From positions 310,001-374,000 of the forward strand of contig BLAL01000176.1 in the NCBI GenBank assembly GCA_015698045.1: a DNA stretch of 64,000 nucleotides, in the 5' to 3' direction. Below are positions 1-12,401 of this stretch, piece after piece. The notes beneath the pieces are model-generated. The model saw only the letters and a list, made by a program, of their open reading frames with translations, was not told where the DNA came from and ran no database searches. Source of the DNA: Rhizophagus clarus. Taxonomy: Eukaryota > Glomeromycota > Glomeromycetes > Glomerales > Glomeraceae. Within the stretch, counting starts at the first letter, position 1. The number at the start of each line of letters is the position of its first letter. The translations under genes and the position numbers were made by a program.

Positions 1-222
1 CTAAGTTAATTGGCAAATATTTTTTAATTAAATAATTAAAATATAAAATCTTGTAGTTCAACTATTTGTAACTTCAAAAATTTCGTTTTAGAATCATTGG
101 TCATTAACGTTGTGCATCTAATTAAATATAAGTATCTATAAACCATTTAAACGAGTAAGAGGAACAAAGAAAATTTCATTCCGATTATAAGAATTAGAAT
201 CTTATATCACTTCAGATCTTTA

Positions 223-716
223 CAGTCAGAACTCGATATAACGAACCATCCGTTCAGCAGGTGATCTTTGATCGTTATACTGAATATTCGATAAACCAAA
301 TATTTTTATTTATAATGCAAATTTTTTTAAACTCGTTTTGTTGAAGAAAAATTTCTCAATTTAAAGTATATTTATGCCAATACGCTTGTGAAAACATTTT
401 TATTAACAAAAACATATCAAGAACAAATGATAAATATATTTTCTTGAGCACGTAAGTTTATCAAAGTGATCTGCTGTGAAATTAATGCGGGCCAAACTAA
501 TTTAATGCTGGCCAGAATTATGAAGACATCGGCTTATCACTAATAAATAAGCATGGCTGGATTATTATTAGATATTCTATATATTTATATCGCGAAATTT
601 ATAATAAAATCGATATATAATAGTGAAAATTGAATATAAGTGGACTGGCTTGAAAAAAAAAGTTCGATATGAGCCAAAATCAGTTTGTCCCGAATCGTTA
701 TATCGAGTTCTGACTG
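223..716. mobile_element. pogo/Tigger-like MITE with TA target duplication
   Basis: A 22-bp perfect terminal inverted repeat starting CAGTCAGAACTC lies at 223-244 and, reversed, at 695-716. It is flanked on both sides by TA (221-222 and 717-718). A TA duplication with ends beginning CAG is typical of the pogo/Tigger branch of Tc1/mariner. The 494-bp interior has no transposase reading frame, so this is a non-autonomous copy. Confidence 0.8.
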
Positions 717-718
717 TA

Positions 719-3700
719 TTAGTTATTACAACAATATAATTGGTTTCCATTAATCTTGATCTTTTCAATAAAAAATTTAACGTTAATTTAATAAATCATT
801 TTTTTAATCTTCAATTGATTCAATAATAATTGGATGTATGAATAAAGATTGGCGTTCTTTGTCGTGCAATAAATTCGTAATAAATTTTGATCATATAAAG
901 CTTATAAATACAAGTTCTCTTATTGTCATTTCGGCAGATATGTATATGTATACACGTCGAAATTATTACTTGAATTACTTAAAACGATAAATGTACAAAA
1001 GTAAAAATACATATCCAGCAAAAATACATGAAAACGGAATACCATACACGATTTTTTTTTTTTTTTTTTTGAACGATAACTCTCTACTCTCCTTTCCTAT
1101 CAGTCTTTCATCCACAATGTGGCGATGTCGTTGATAAAAGTACAGAGCCGGCAAGTGATCACCCTTGAAAAAGCTATTCGCAAGTTATGCAGTTAGCCAC
1201 AGCCACAATCTACATATTTAGAAGTCTAGCCATCGTAGGTGTAGTAATATTTTTTTTTTTCTGAAGAATTGTCTATTCAATACATATCCCAGCGTCAAGC
1301 ATTGAATAAGAATTTATCGAATGAAAAACCGTAAACTCGAATAGTATATACTGGGTTTCTGAAAGTCTTTATGAAGATATCTTAATTCCTAAATCATGCT
1401 ACCATCGTAGGTTCGATATTGATTATGATAACCAGAATAGTTTCCGATACCACAAATCCATTTGATAGATAATTTCTCAAATTTCATTTCCATAACAATC
1501 ATAAATTCTTGAGTTTCTACCCTCGTGGATTTGTAAAATATACTCTAAATGACATACACCCTTTTACATCATCGTTTACTATCATTCAAATCATTCCACC
1601 ACATTTTTGCATTAAAAATAATAAGGGTTTCAGATATTTTAATTTTTTGATATCTGAATTTCTTTTTTTGAATTTAACAAGTAAATTTCAACCATTGCAC
1701 ATCAAGAATTAATTTTATTATTTAATTTAATTATATATATACTGTATGTATTATTTACTCTTAACTCTTTTTTTTTCTTTTGAACAGAAACGGTCCGTAT
1801 TCTTTAATCTGTGAAAATTTACGGCATCCGAAGAAACGACAAATAATATCCTATTAATATCATCATAATCATTAGTAAATAATCTTTTATCGAAGATAAG
1901 TAATAATAAGAAATGTTTACCATTTTTAATAAATTCCAGTAGTTCGGAGAATAAAAACATTGGATATATAATAACAATTATGATGAAAACGATTGAATTT
2001 TCATACTATAGAAATTGTATATTGAATCCTTTTTGGTTATTTCCGACAAGAAAAGGAGATTATTAAGATCAATATCTCATACGTACGTCCACTATCAATT
2101 TTAATTTATGTAAAATGGAAATGAATGTCGGTTGTAACTCGTAACAAACTGAAAATTTTTATTTTCATTTTTTATTTTTTTTTTTATTCTATGGCTTATG
2201 TGATTTATATAGTGATTGTGTTATTTGACGATATCTTTCATGGTTGAAAGTGAGTTGAAAAAAAAAGAAAAGAGGTTTAATGATTTTTTTTCGGTAATCA
2301 ACATTTAAGTAGAGGATCAATGTTTGATTAAAGATAATATATATTATAAGCGTGAGTATGTCTTGGTTTATAAAATTAAAAAACGAAAAGTTTTGAGGTT
2401 CAAGAAATGAATTTACAAATAATATTAATATTAATAATTCATCTAACAGTTATATGGTAGTAATCGATAAGTTTTTATTGTTAATATCACCAATATCAAC
2501 AATTCATAAGATGTAGGTAAGATATTATAGATAAAGCGAACTCAATTCGTAGAATATATAATTTAATTTGAATGATATGGGTGATGACCTTTTTGATAAG
2601 TATAAATTATGTCATTTACCGTATATGGAATTATAATAAAACGTAAAGTAATCGTTAGACGTACTGTACTTCTGTGCATGTGATCCAATTTATGTAAGTA
2701 ATTACGCATTGAGTTTAAGTGTCACATAAAAATGCTTTTTTCTCTAATTTTTTTATGATTTTTTACTTTTCAAGTTGTTCTTGGTAATTTCTTCATTAGA
2801 GATTATTATGACAATAGTATTTTTGATTAATGCTATTCACATTTGGATATTTTCATCTACCACGTACAATATTCAATTATAATATGAATATTCTATATAT
2901 TATATATGAATTTATAGCAAAATTTAATTCAATTATTTATATTCAAGTAAGTTATTTGACATGCTGCTTGTCTGCTTTTACCATTGCTCCTGTATCAAAA
3001 ACGATAATAATTAACAATAACTTTTTTAGAGTGCTTAAACAAAAACATATCCAAGCGCGAATGCAGCAAAAAAAATGATGATAAAAAGAGGATGGAAGAT
3101 TGTTTACGCGACAATAAATCTTTAATAGGAGGAGGTGGCGGTTAATACCTACTTCTACCCGTTAGCACCGGCCATTATTTGTTTGTTCAACTTCACTAGT
3201 AACAAATGCAAACGCAATCACAACCAGAGATGAATCATCAAAAATCTTTCGAAAGCTCAATAAGATCAGTTGCTGAAGAAAATTCTAATGGATCTCATCG
3301 AACAATTGTGACAAAAAGAATCATGGTAGCGTAAACGTAAGTAGAGAAAGCGTAAGTAGAAAAGCGTCTGGTGTAACTTCGACTATCACAATAGCTACAA
3401 TTATTACTATTACTTTAATAAGTCCAGAATCAATAGAAATATGTAAATGATTAAATAAACATCCTGTATTTCATATTTTTCTGAGTATACAGTATTGCAT
3501 GCATTTATTTAATATTGAATCTTTGATTAAAAGACTTTAGATATCTTACAGTCTGAAATTTGAAATTCGGAGGAAAAAATTTTTTAATTCTCTCAGAGTT
3601 ATTGAATGTTAATTCTTTTCAAAAATAAAATACACTTCGCTCTATTTAATTTGCGTAAATTTAGTGGGTTTCTTAATATCTGTTATCATAATTATTGTTT

Positions 3701-4754
3701 TACCGATTAATTTACAACTATTTGTATTGTATTATCACAACATAAATAAATTAATTGGTCAAGAATAATAAAAATATGAACTTAAAATTTTATCTGACGT
3801 CATAAAGATTTTATTAAAAAAAATTATTTTACGAAAACTTAGAAAAAAAAATGTTAATTTAAATAAACATTTAAAACAGGTAAATCGCCATGTAATAGCA
3901 TTTGAACTTTGTGCATGTTTAAAAACATAAAAAAAGAACGTGAATCCAATATTTTTTTGAAATTATAACAAGCGAGTACTACACGGTATTTGTTATAAAA
4001 TCGGTCTCAGACGAACTTTCCAAGACAAGTACATATTTCAATTACGAGCATATTACTCATACGGAATCCAAATAATAATTAGTGAAATATCACAAAAAAA
4101 AAATATGGCTACTAAATTATACCAATTTAAAATATAAAGAAGCATATGATAATGTGATTTATAATCATTTATAATACTATTCGTATATCATGTCGACCTG
4201 TCTAGAGAATGTTCAGAGTTTTGTGTAACAAATAATGAATGACGTCTAGTCTTAAATTAAAATAACTAACCATTACAAGTTAGACGATTCATTTAGATGT
4301 AAATAAATAAATAATGATAATCAGATATAATCAGATAATGTCGTGACAATGTTTAATCTCCCGTCGTACTATGTACAGTACCTTATTGTAAAAGTTTTTG
4401 AAGTGATCAAAGTATACCATAAACGATCCGGAACCTTCATTTATATTCAGCAATTTTTCTTTAAAATAGTTAAAAATAGTTAGTAACATTTGTTTAATAG
4501 GTGACACGTACCTGTATGTTACTTATCTATTCCATGGAGAAGGGAATATCTTGTTCCCTTCAAAAAAAAATTAAAAATAAATGATGTATAAATTACTATA
4601 TTTATTTAACACCGTTTTTTTTCCTGCACAAAAATTGTAACAGTTTCAGTACAACAGTCGTACAAAATTATGCATTACTGTACTTCGACCAAATGTTCTT
4701 TTTTTTTACGTATCATAAATTTATAAAACAACGTAATTCGTATAACAATTAGTA
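719..4754. other. gene-poor AT-rich stretch; second half is duplicated near 43.4-46.4 kb
   Basis: I see no coding region I can support. From roughly 1790 onward, segments recur in the same order upstream of the kinase pseudogene at 46.5 kb. Examples are the 'attcgtagaata' stretch near 2555 and 43965, and 'tggatattttcatctacca' near 2842 and 44229. The sequence is therefore part of a duplicated kinase locus. Short ORFs here are not conserved between the copies, which argues against coding function. Confidence 0.5.
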
Positions 4755-6604
4755 ATGGAAATGAAGCCAAAGAATTTATGGAAGCATGTTTATGCTTCGG
4801 GATATCAGGTAATGTCAATTCACGTTACATTAATAGAGTAATGTTGAATTTTTATAATTAAATTGTAATAATAATTTTGTTTATCAAAAGCATCATGCTA
4901 CAATTCCTACTATTTATTCAACTAATGAAGATGAGGATGAAAGTGTAGTTTATATAAAAGATTTAAAAAAAAGAAAAGAGGTATATGGAATATGTGGAGA
5001 ATGTAATAAACCTGGCACAGGAGAAAATTGGTGTCGACCTTGTAACGCCGAAAGATTTAAAAGAAACTTTAAAAATTGGACAAGTGGAAATATAAATATT
5101 GATGAATTTATACAATACGCACAACTTAACGCTATACATTATTATAGATGTCTTGAATGGATACCCTTTGAAAAATTTCAAAATATCACCTATATTGCAG
5201 AAGGTGGATTTGGCAAGATTTACTCAGCTAAATGGCCTGAAGGACACATTGAATATTGGGATATTGAAAATCAAAAATGGTATAGATATAAGAATTATGA
5301 GTATGTATTGAAAAGTTTGAATAATTCTTCTAATATAAGTTCAGATTTTTTAAATGAGGTAATTTGAATATACTTTGACTTGGTTGTACTTGACAATTGT
5401 TACCTTCATTTACAGTATCTACTTAACAATTTTCTTTTATCAATTAGATTAAATCTCATCTTCAGATTTATCTTTATGATGTTGTTACATGTTTTGGAAT
5501 AACCCAAAATCCAAATACTAAAGAGTATATGATGGTTTTAAGGTATTGTGAAAATGGAAATTTGAGAAATTATTTAAATAAATCTGAATATTATATAGGT
5601 TATGGATTAAAAATTGATAAATTACAACAAATTGCAAGAGGGCTTTTAGATATTCATAATGCTGGATTTGTCCATAAAGATTTCCATTCGGGTAATATAG
5701 TACATAATACTTATGATCCATTTATTAGTGATTTGGGAATGTGTCAACCAGTAAGTAAGCAAACAACTGAAATAGAAGGAGTTTATGGAGTATTACCATA
5801 TATGGCGCCAGAAGTTTTACGTAGACATCGATATACGAAAGCAGCAGATATTTACTCATTTGGAATAGTGATGAATGAGTTTCTTTCTGAAGAAATTCCT
5901 TTTAATGATATTCCTCATGATGAATTCTTAGCTGTTAAAATATGTAAAGGGCACAGACCAAAAATTTCTAAAGTTGTACCAAAATTACTAACAGATTTGG
6001 TAATAAAATGTTTGGATGCTGAAATAAAAAATAGGCCAACCGCTAAAGAAGTGTATCAGACATTAACAAAATGGAATGATGAAAAATATGATAAAACCAG
6101 TGAATTGCATTCTCAAATAAAGGAATGTGACAAAATCAGAGAAAAAAAATTCAACAGGTCCAGCGAAGATAAATCTATAAACACTCAGTCACATCCGCAA
6201 GCTATTTATACTAGTAGGCTTTTACAGTTTAAAAATCTTCCAAAGCCAGTAAATTCTTCAGTTTTATTTAATTCAGGTAATCTATTTTATTACGAAATTA
6301 ATACTCTTTTCATTATTAATATATATTTTTTTATTTAATAGATATTAATTATACAAATCAATTAACATCAGCGAATACATGCAAGTATTTTCTCTTAATT
6401 TATATCATCAATCATTGCATTTATATTTATTTATTAATGGTTAAACGCTGTTTCATGAAATTTACAGTATCAGAATGCTTAGATGTTCAATTAAGCGAAT
6501 TGGGTAAGTTATTATTTATTGTAACTTTATTAATATTTCCTATTTAATTTAATTTATTTATTTTTACAGAACTAAATGAAATAAATGAAAATGATATTGA
6601 ATAA
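4755..6604 (+). CDS. zinc-ribbon protein kinase, intact six-exon gene (486 aa)
   Basis: The exons are 4755-4808, 4891-5358, 5448-6276, 6342-6380, 6468-6503 and 6570-6604. Joined, they give 1461 nt in one open frame. A zinc ribbon of the form CX2C-X9-CX2C (Cys 53, 56, 66, 69) precedes the kinase domain. Kinase motifs are a glycine loop EGGFGKIY (122-129), the beta-3 lysine in YVLK (159), the catalytic loop HKDFHSGN (Asp252, Asn257), DLG in place of DFG (Asp269) and APE (294-296). All catalytic residues are present, so an active Ser/Thr- or TKL-type kinase is likely. This ribbon-plus-kinase architecture is a large expanded family in Rhizophagus; substrates are unknown. The ATG at 4755 opens a short first exon that is matched by the paralogue at 46465. 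Intron 4 appears to use a GC donor (gcaagt at 6381). The gene sits in a segment duplicated at 43-48 kb. Exons 4-6 are less certain than exons 1-3. Confidence 0.88.
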
Positions 6605-8408
6605 CCTAAAGTATCTTTTCTTTGAAAATTGATGTCAATGGTCTAGGTAACTGAAAAATACGTAGAACAGTTGAAATTAGTTTATCATATTATACGTGTT
6701 TATATCAGATATATTTTTTTTATATAATAAAGATTTAAATTTTTTATGCTTATTGGATAATTATTTATTAATTGTTTAAGTATAAAGCCCAATATTAAAC
6801 CTTTAACTGCTGTTGGTTCAAAACTTCGATTCAAACTCTGCTAACTTTAACTAGATGTTGTAGATTGTTACAAGTTAATCTCTAACTTATACAAACTAAA
6901 CACAATTCTGTCATACTTTTTACCAAGAATTCTAAGGTTACTTATATAAAATATAACTAACATACGGTACAATTAATGATCTTCATAATTTGATTACGTA
7001 ATTTTTTTCACCAATCAAGTGATTTACTGCATTTAATAGAATTTTTAGTTGATGTTATGCAAATAACGCGTTTGTGACAGATAATTAAATTCTTCACTAT
7101 TTCACACAATACAGTGTAAGCTTTTCCTCGTGATTTTAAAATAAAATATGAATTTTCTGTTTTTAGAATTACTTCTCATGCTAAAATTTTTAATTAAAAA
7201 TTATTCCTATTTTTCTACCTTTAATAAAGTCTACTAGTCCTGGAGAAGGGATTATTATATTCCTTCTTTTATAAAAATTTTTCGAGATACCTTAATACTA
7301 ATACACATTTTTTTTTAAAAAAAGATTTTTTAACACTTACTGTATAAATATTTTTGTTTTATTTTCTTTTATTATTCTTAATAGAAAAAGCCTGATATTC
7401 TCTTTGTAATTAATTATTAAACAAAATTATTATTATTATCGGTAATAATAGTATGCCAGATAAAAAAATAAAATCACTGGTAATAATATCATCACCATCA
7501 ATATTAACATCAAAAGTATCATCGCCATCTGTATCAATAACAAAAAAATGAAAAGTTGACGTATTGAAGTAAGATAGCCCTTCTTCTATGTCATGATGAT
7601 TCATTAAATACTCTCAAAGTATTACGAGTAGACTATACTCCAAGGATCTTTTCAATTTATGACCAAGGTCCTTTATAAAGGTATTTATGATGTAAAAATG
7701 TATAGAGTTCTGGTCAACTGGCTTAAGCAGATTCATTATTATATCGTGATCTTGCATTAAATTAATAAATGATAAACTAGGGTTCTTTTAGTACAGTTAG
7801 TGAGTTTAGTTTAAATACTATATTAACAGTTAATCAATTGTGATGTTAAACCTTAGTCTAAGTTCTTGGCAAATATTTATTGCTAATTATTATCATGGTT
7901 TACAGCGGGTTCACAAAAAAAAGTTGCAAACTATTTTTATTATACATAGAAAACGCTTTTCGCAACATTTTTTAACTATACTAATGAAAAAAGGTTGCAT
8001 AACATTTTTATTTATGGATTCAGCGGGAAAAATATTTTCGCAGCATTTTTGACGCCTATTAATAAAAAATGGTGCGAAATGTTTGTTATTTATGAAATAA
8101 ATGAAAATAGCGATATTTTACCTTATAATAAAAAAAATGTAAAAATCAGTTTTATTTATCTAATAATTTATCAAATTTCATTGTAAAAATATTAAAATCC
8201 GAAGTGTTACTGTGAATTTTATTCAACCCGTTCTAACCTATTCAACTATTTATTTATTTATAAACTAACAAAACATTATTAATACGTAGATAAAGAAATC
8301 TAGTTTAAAGATAAACATAAAAATCTAATACTAAATATTAAATTCCACCAAAAAGAGCCAGTGGCTGCTAGCTATTTAAATAAAAATAAATACTTAGGCA
8401 GTCTTAGG
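6605..8408. other. intergenic; no gene seen
   Basis: AT-rich sequence. The first part (to about 6780) resembles the 3' flank of the kinase pseudogene near 48.4-48.55 kb. A hairpin cluster lies at 7905-8082 (separate entry). The short minus-strand ORF around 7410-7604 is rich in Asp/Ile microsatellite-like codons and is not supported as a gene. Confidence 0.5.
7905..8082. repeat. cluster of imperfect hairpin repeats
   Basis: The motif TTCGCA(A/G)CATTTTT recurs, followed shortly by its inverted form (AAAAAAGGTTGCATAA, AAAAATGGTGCGAAA). This creates two successive fold-back units. It resembles the end of a small fold-back element. No clear target duplication was found. Confidence 0.4.
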
Positions 8409-9142
8409 TAGTGCTTCGATCCATATCTGGATCAATCTGGATTGATCTGGATTTTTTTTTTTTGGATATCTGAAATCTGCGGTTTTTCATCTGGTTTATA
8501 ATCTGGATGACAAATATCTGGTTTGAACCAGGATCTGGATGGAAATAAATATAAAAAAAAATAATTTAAGCAAATTTCTTATATTAAAGTGTATTAAACA
8601 CTAGGGTAAACATCGAAGATGTTAAATCTACGGAAAAAAGGTCTTCAGCGTCAAATTTTAACATTAGAAATGTTAAATACTTGTTAAATCTGCGAAATAA
8701 CATCTCTGACGCTAAAATGAATGAAATTTAATATCATAAACGTTAAATTCACAGAAATAAATGTTTTCTGAACGGTAAAATTATAAAACTTTAACGTCAA
8801 TAACATTATTTCCGCATATTTAACACCTTCACATAGTTAAATTCTTAATTCCGGCCAAAAATGCATAATGCTGGCCAAAACAGAATGAGTTAAGAAATCA
8901 TAAAAATTGGCCAAAATTACGAATTTTTAGTCAAAGTTGAAGTGCTAGAGGTTTGATATACCTAGCAATATGTAAAATGATGAAAATATCATTATTTAAT
9001 AAAAAAATTATGTGATTTGATCCAGATTCCAGATTTCATCTGGATTACCAAACCGAATTCACAATCTGGATTGATCTGGATGAAATCCGGATTTTTTTTT
9101 TGTGTAATCCGGATGACAGATTTCATCCAGATCGAAGCACTA
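8409..9142. mobile_element. hAT-type MITE with perfect 8-bp target duplication
   Basis: The terminal inverted repeat TAGTGCTTCGAT is perfect over 12 bp at both ends (8409-8420 and 9131-9142). The element is flanked by identical 8-bp direct repeats GTCTTAGG (8401-8408 and 9143-9150). An 8-bp duplication and ends starting (C/T)AGTG are characteristic of the hAT superfamily. The 734-bp interior holds many 'ATCTGGAT' subterminal repeats and several 'gttaaat...ctgcg' inverted segments but no transposase, so it is non-autonomous. Confidence 0.85.
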
Positions 9143-9365
9143 GTCTTAGGACTATGGCCGATCAGCAATGAATTTCTAGGTTGTCATAAAAATCACCCTG
9201 AAGTACCGTACGATATTTTTCTTTCAGGTTAAAGACCTGCTTCATATAAATACTATTAGATGAAAAATGTTACAAGTTGTAAAAGGAAGTGGCCGAAACT
9301 TATCAGAGCCCTATTTAGTATTTAAAGCTCACTAACTTGTACCCAAATTTAATACCTTAGTTATT

Positions 9366-10830
9366 TAAAATGATTAAGAAATCATTTTGTTTTGTTATTT
9401 AAAAATGATTAAGAAATCATTTTTTTTTGTTATTTAAAATCAAGAAATTGTTATTGTTATTTAAAAATGATTAGGAATTCATTTTTTTGTTATTAAAAAC
9501 GATTAAGAATTTTGTTATTAAAAATGATTAAGAAATCATTTTTTTTGTTATTAAAAATGATTAAGAAATCATTTTTTTTGTTATTAAAAATAATTAAGAA
9601 ATCATTTTTTTTGTTATTAAAAATGATTAAGAAATCATTTTTTTTGTTATTAAAAATGATTAATAAATCATTTTTTTTTTGTTATTAAAAATGATTAATA
9701 AATCATTTTTTTTTTGTTATTAAAAACGATTAAGAAATCATTTTTTATTTTGTTATTAAAAATGATTAAGAAATCATTTTTTATTTTGTTATTAAAAATA
9801 ATTAAGAAATCGTTTTTTTTTGTTATTAAAAATGATTAAGAAATCGTTTTTTATTTTGTTACTAAAAATGATTAAGAAATCGTTTTTTATTTTGTTATTT
9901 AAAAATTGCATTTTAAAAACGATTAAGAAATCGTTTTTTATTTTGTTATTTAAAAATTGTATTTTAAAAACGATTAAGAAATCGTTTTTTATTTTGTTAT
10001 TTAAAAATTGTATTTTAAAAACGATTAAGAAATCGTTTTTTATTTTGTTATTAAAAACAATTAAGAAATCATTTTTTATTTTGCTATTTAAAAATTGTAT
10101 TTTAAAAACGATTAAGAAATAGTTTTGTATTTTGTTATTAAAAACAATTAAGAAATCATTTTTTATTTTGTTATTAAAACAATTAAGAATCGTTTATTTT
10201 GTTATTAAGAAATCCTTTTTTTTGTTATTAAAAACAATTAAGAAATCATTTTTTATTTTGTTATTAAAAATGATTAAGAAATCATTTTTTATTTTGTTAT
10301 TAAAAACAATTAAGAATCATTTGTTTTGTTATTAAGAAATCCTTTTTTTTATTATTAAAAACAATTAATAAATCTCTTTTTATTTTGTTATTAAAAACGA
10401 TTAAGAAATCATTTTTTATTTTGTTATTAAAAACGATTAAAAAATCGTTTTTATTTTGTTATTAAAATGATTAAGAATCGTTTGTTTTGTTATTAAGAAA
10501 TCATTTTTTTTGTTATTAAAAACAATTAAGGAATCATTTTTTATTTTGTTATTAAAAATGATTAAGAAATCATTTTTTTTGTTATTAAAAACGATTAAGA
10601 AATCATTTTTTTTTGTTATTAAAAACAATTAAGGAATCATTTTTTTTTGTTATTAAATACGATTAACAGTTAAGAAATCATTTTTTTTTGTTATTAAAAA
10701 CGATTAAAAAATCATTTTTTTTTTGTTATTAAAAATGATTAAGAAATTGTTTTTTTATGTTATTAAAAATGATCAAAAGTCATTTTATTTTTGTCATTTA
10801 AAAACGATCAAAAAATCTTTTTTTATTTGA
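9366..10830. repeat. AT-rich minisatellite of hairpin-forming units (about 1.45 kb)
   Basis: Several dozen tandem copies of a roughly 35-40 bp unit have the form TTGTTATTAAAAATGATTAAG followed by AAATCATTTTTT. Within each unit AAAATGATT and AATCATTTT are inverted around a short loop. Variants carry CGATT, CAATT or TAATT on one arm; some of these are matched on the other arm (ATCGTTTT), many are not. Between 9890 and 10120 a longer unit of about 59 bp is repeated four times, giving a higher-order structure. The open frame of MIKKSFF-type repeats on the plus strand is a by-product of the repeat length. Confidence 0.9.
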
Positions 10831-11021
10831 AATCATTTTGTTTTATTTTTTATATTAAAAACTATTGGTTTTTTATTCAGTTTGAAAAAAAACTCTGAAA
10901 CAGCAACATTTCGGTGTTTTATATATGAAATTCAGGTACTCTAAACGGGTCATGAATTTGTTGACCTGACTTGAATATCGCAGACCTGGTTAAGTCAATT
11001 ACTTGACCTATCTCTGAATCT
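10831..11021. other. short spacer between minisatellite and palindrome
   Basis: No feature is supported. It contains a few repeats of a 'ttgacctga' / 'cttgaccta' type motif. Confidence 0.3.
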
Positions 11022-11483
11022 TAATTATTTTTTAATTCGTGATCTGTATAACAATCGGAGAAAATTAAGGAAAAACAATAAAAACGTTTTTTGCGATTAC
11101 GTCGTGATCACTTGATCCAATGTCAATAAACTTTTTTTTTAATGTGTAGCCTTACGCCCTCTACAAGACAAAATAAAGATCATCAAAATTGGACCAATAG
11201 AACGTGAGATAATCGCAAAACCAATTTTTTCCGGGGCATATCGGATTCTAATATTAGAATCCGATATGCCCAGAAAAAATTGGTTTTGCGATTATCTCAC
11301 GTTCTATTGGTCCAATTTTGGCAATCTTTTTTTTAATTTGTAGAGGATGTAGAGAGCTATATGACATAAAGCTTTCATCGAGATTCAATCACTAGATCAC
11401 GATGTAATCGCAAAAAACTTTTTCATTTTTTTTCCCATAATTTTCTCCAATTGTTATCCGAATCACAAATTAAAAAAATGATT
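11022..11483. mobile_element. large fold-back element / near-perfect palindrome
   Basis: Two arms of about 230 bp are inverted around a centre at 11252/11253 (GGATTCTAAT|ATTAGAATCC). The inner 65 bp per arm (for example GGACCAATAG at 11191 versus CTATTGGTCC at 11304) is almost identical. The outer parts (TTTTTTGCGATTACGTCGTG versus its complement near 11400-11425) have diverged slightly. There is no internal coding sequence and no clear target duplication. It fits a MITE formed almost entirely of terminal inverted repeats. Confidence 0.8.
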
Positions 11484-12280
11484 TTTTATACGTTTTATAG
11501 GTTCCATATAAGAACCTATTGATAATTTTGAATTCAGAGGTATGTTACGCTCTGAATCTTTTTTTTATTCATCATAGGTTTCTAAAGGGAGTTTATTAAC
11601 AATTTAAAGTTTTGTAGATTCATTAACTTTAGATTTATTTAATTATTTTCTTAATTTAGTGCAAAAAAAACATAATAAATTTTAAAAATAAACTTTAAGA
11701 AAAATTTGCAATTCTTGCAAATTTTTCTTTTTCTTTTAAGGATAGCCCTGCGGGCATGATTGTTTAAAATAATTTTCAAAATATTGAAAATAATTCATTT
11801 CATGTGCAGAAAAATTAGTTTTTGAATAAATTTATTTTTTTGCAAAGGATCAACATACGAGGCTAAAAAATGTAATTTATTTGTGATGGCCCAATTTAAT
11901 TAATGATATTACTGACACAGGCAAGGTCAGTGACAAAAGTTTCCTAAAGAAAGTGTTCAAAATAATCAAATAAAAAAATAAAAAAAAATTTCCTTTGTAT
12001 GTACATGTTCATGTACTGTACATGTTCAATGTTCTGTTCATAGTACATAAAGTACATATACATAAAGATTAAATAGACTGTTTTTTACTAAAAAGGAAAT
12101 TATTTTTGATTTCATGGTAATTTAGCATGTGGATTATCTAAAAATTAGATTAGATTGATGATAGAATGAAATAGAAGTTTCTATGCAAAATACACTGGGA
12201 ATATTCTTTCAAAAATGGAATGATTTACAGATTTATTCCATTTTTGCAAAAAATGGCTAATAAATGCTTATTTGTGTGTT
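11484..12280. other. intergenic; no gene seen
   Basis: Nothing coding is supported. Small hairpins are present, such as GAAAAATTTGCAA/TTGCAAATTTTTC near 11699-11727 and the 'gtacatgttcatgtactgtac' repeats near 12000. Confidence 0.4.
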
Positions 12281-12401
12281 AATGTCATATACTTATGATG
12301 GAATAAAAAAAAAAAACTCTCTCCCGTTACCTTCAAAAATTGTTGAAAAACCGCAGTAATTCTTGAGAGACCTAACTTTTTTACGTGTTTTCTAGTTTAA
12401 G

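Noticed and set aside
7410-7604. Minus-strand ORF with DTDGDD repeats
   Set aside because: Microsatellite-like ATC/ATT codon repeats; not conserved in the duplicated locus.
9820-10335. MIKKSFFILLLK-repeat ORFs
   Set aside because: Translation of the AT minisatellite; unit length varies and frames break, no start context or domain.
9366-10830. Possible CRISPR array
   Set aside because: Units are contiguous tandem repeats with no unique spacers, in a eukaryotic setting.
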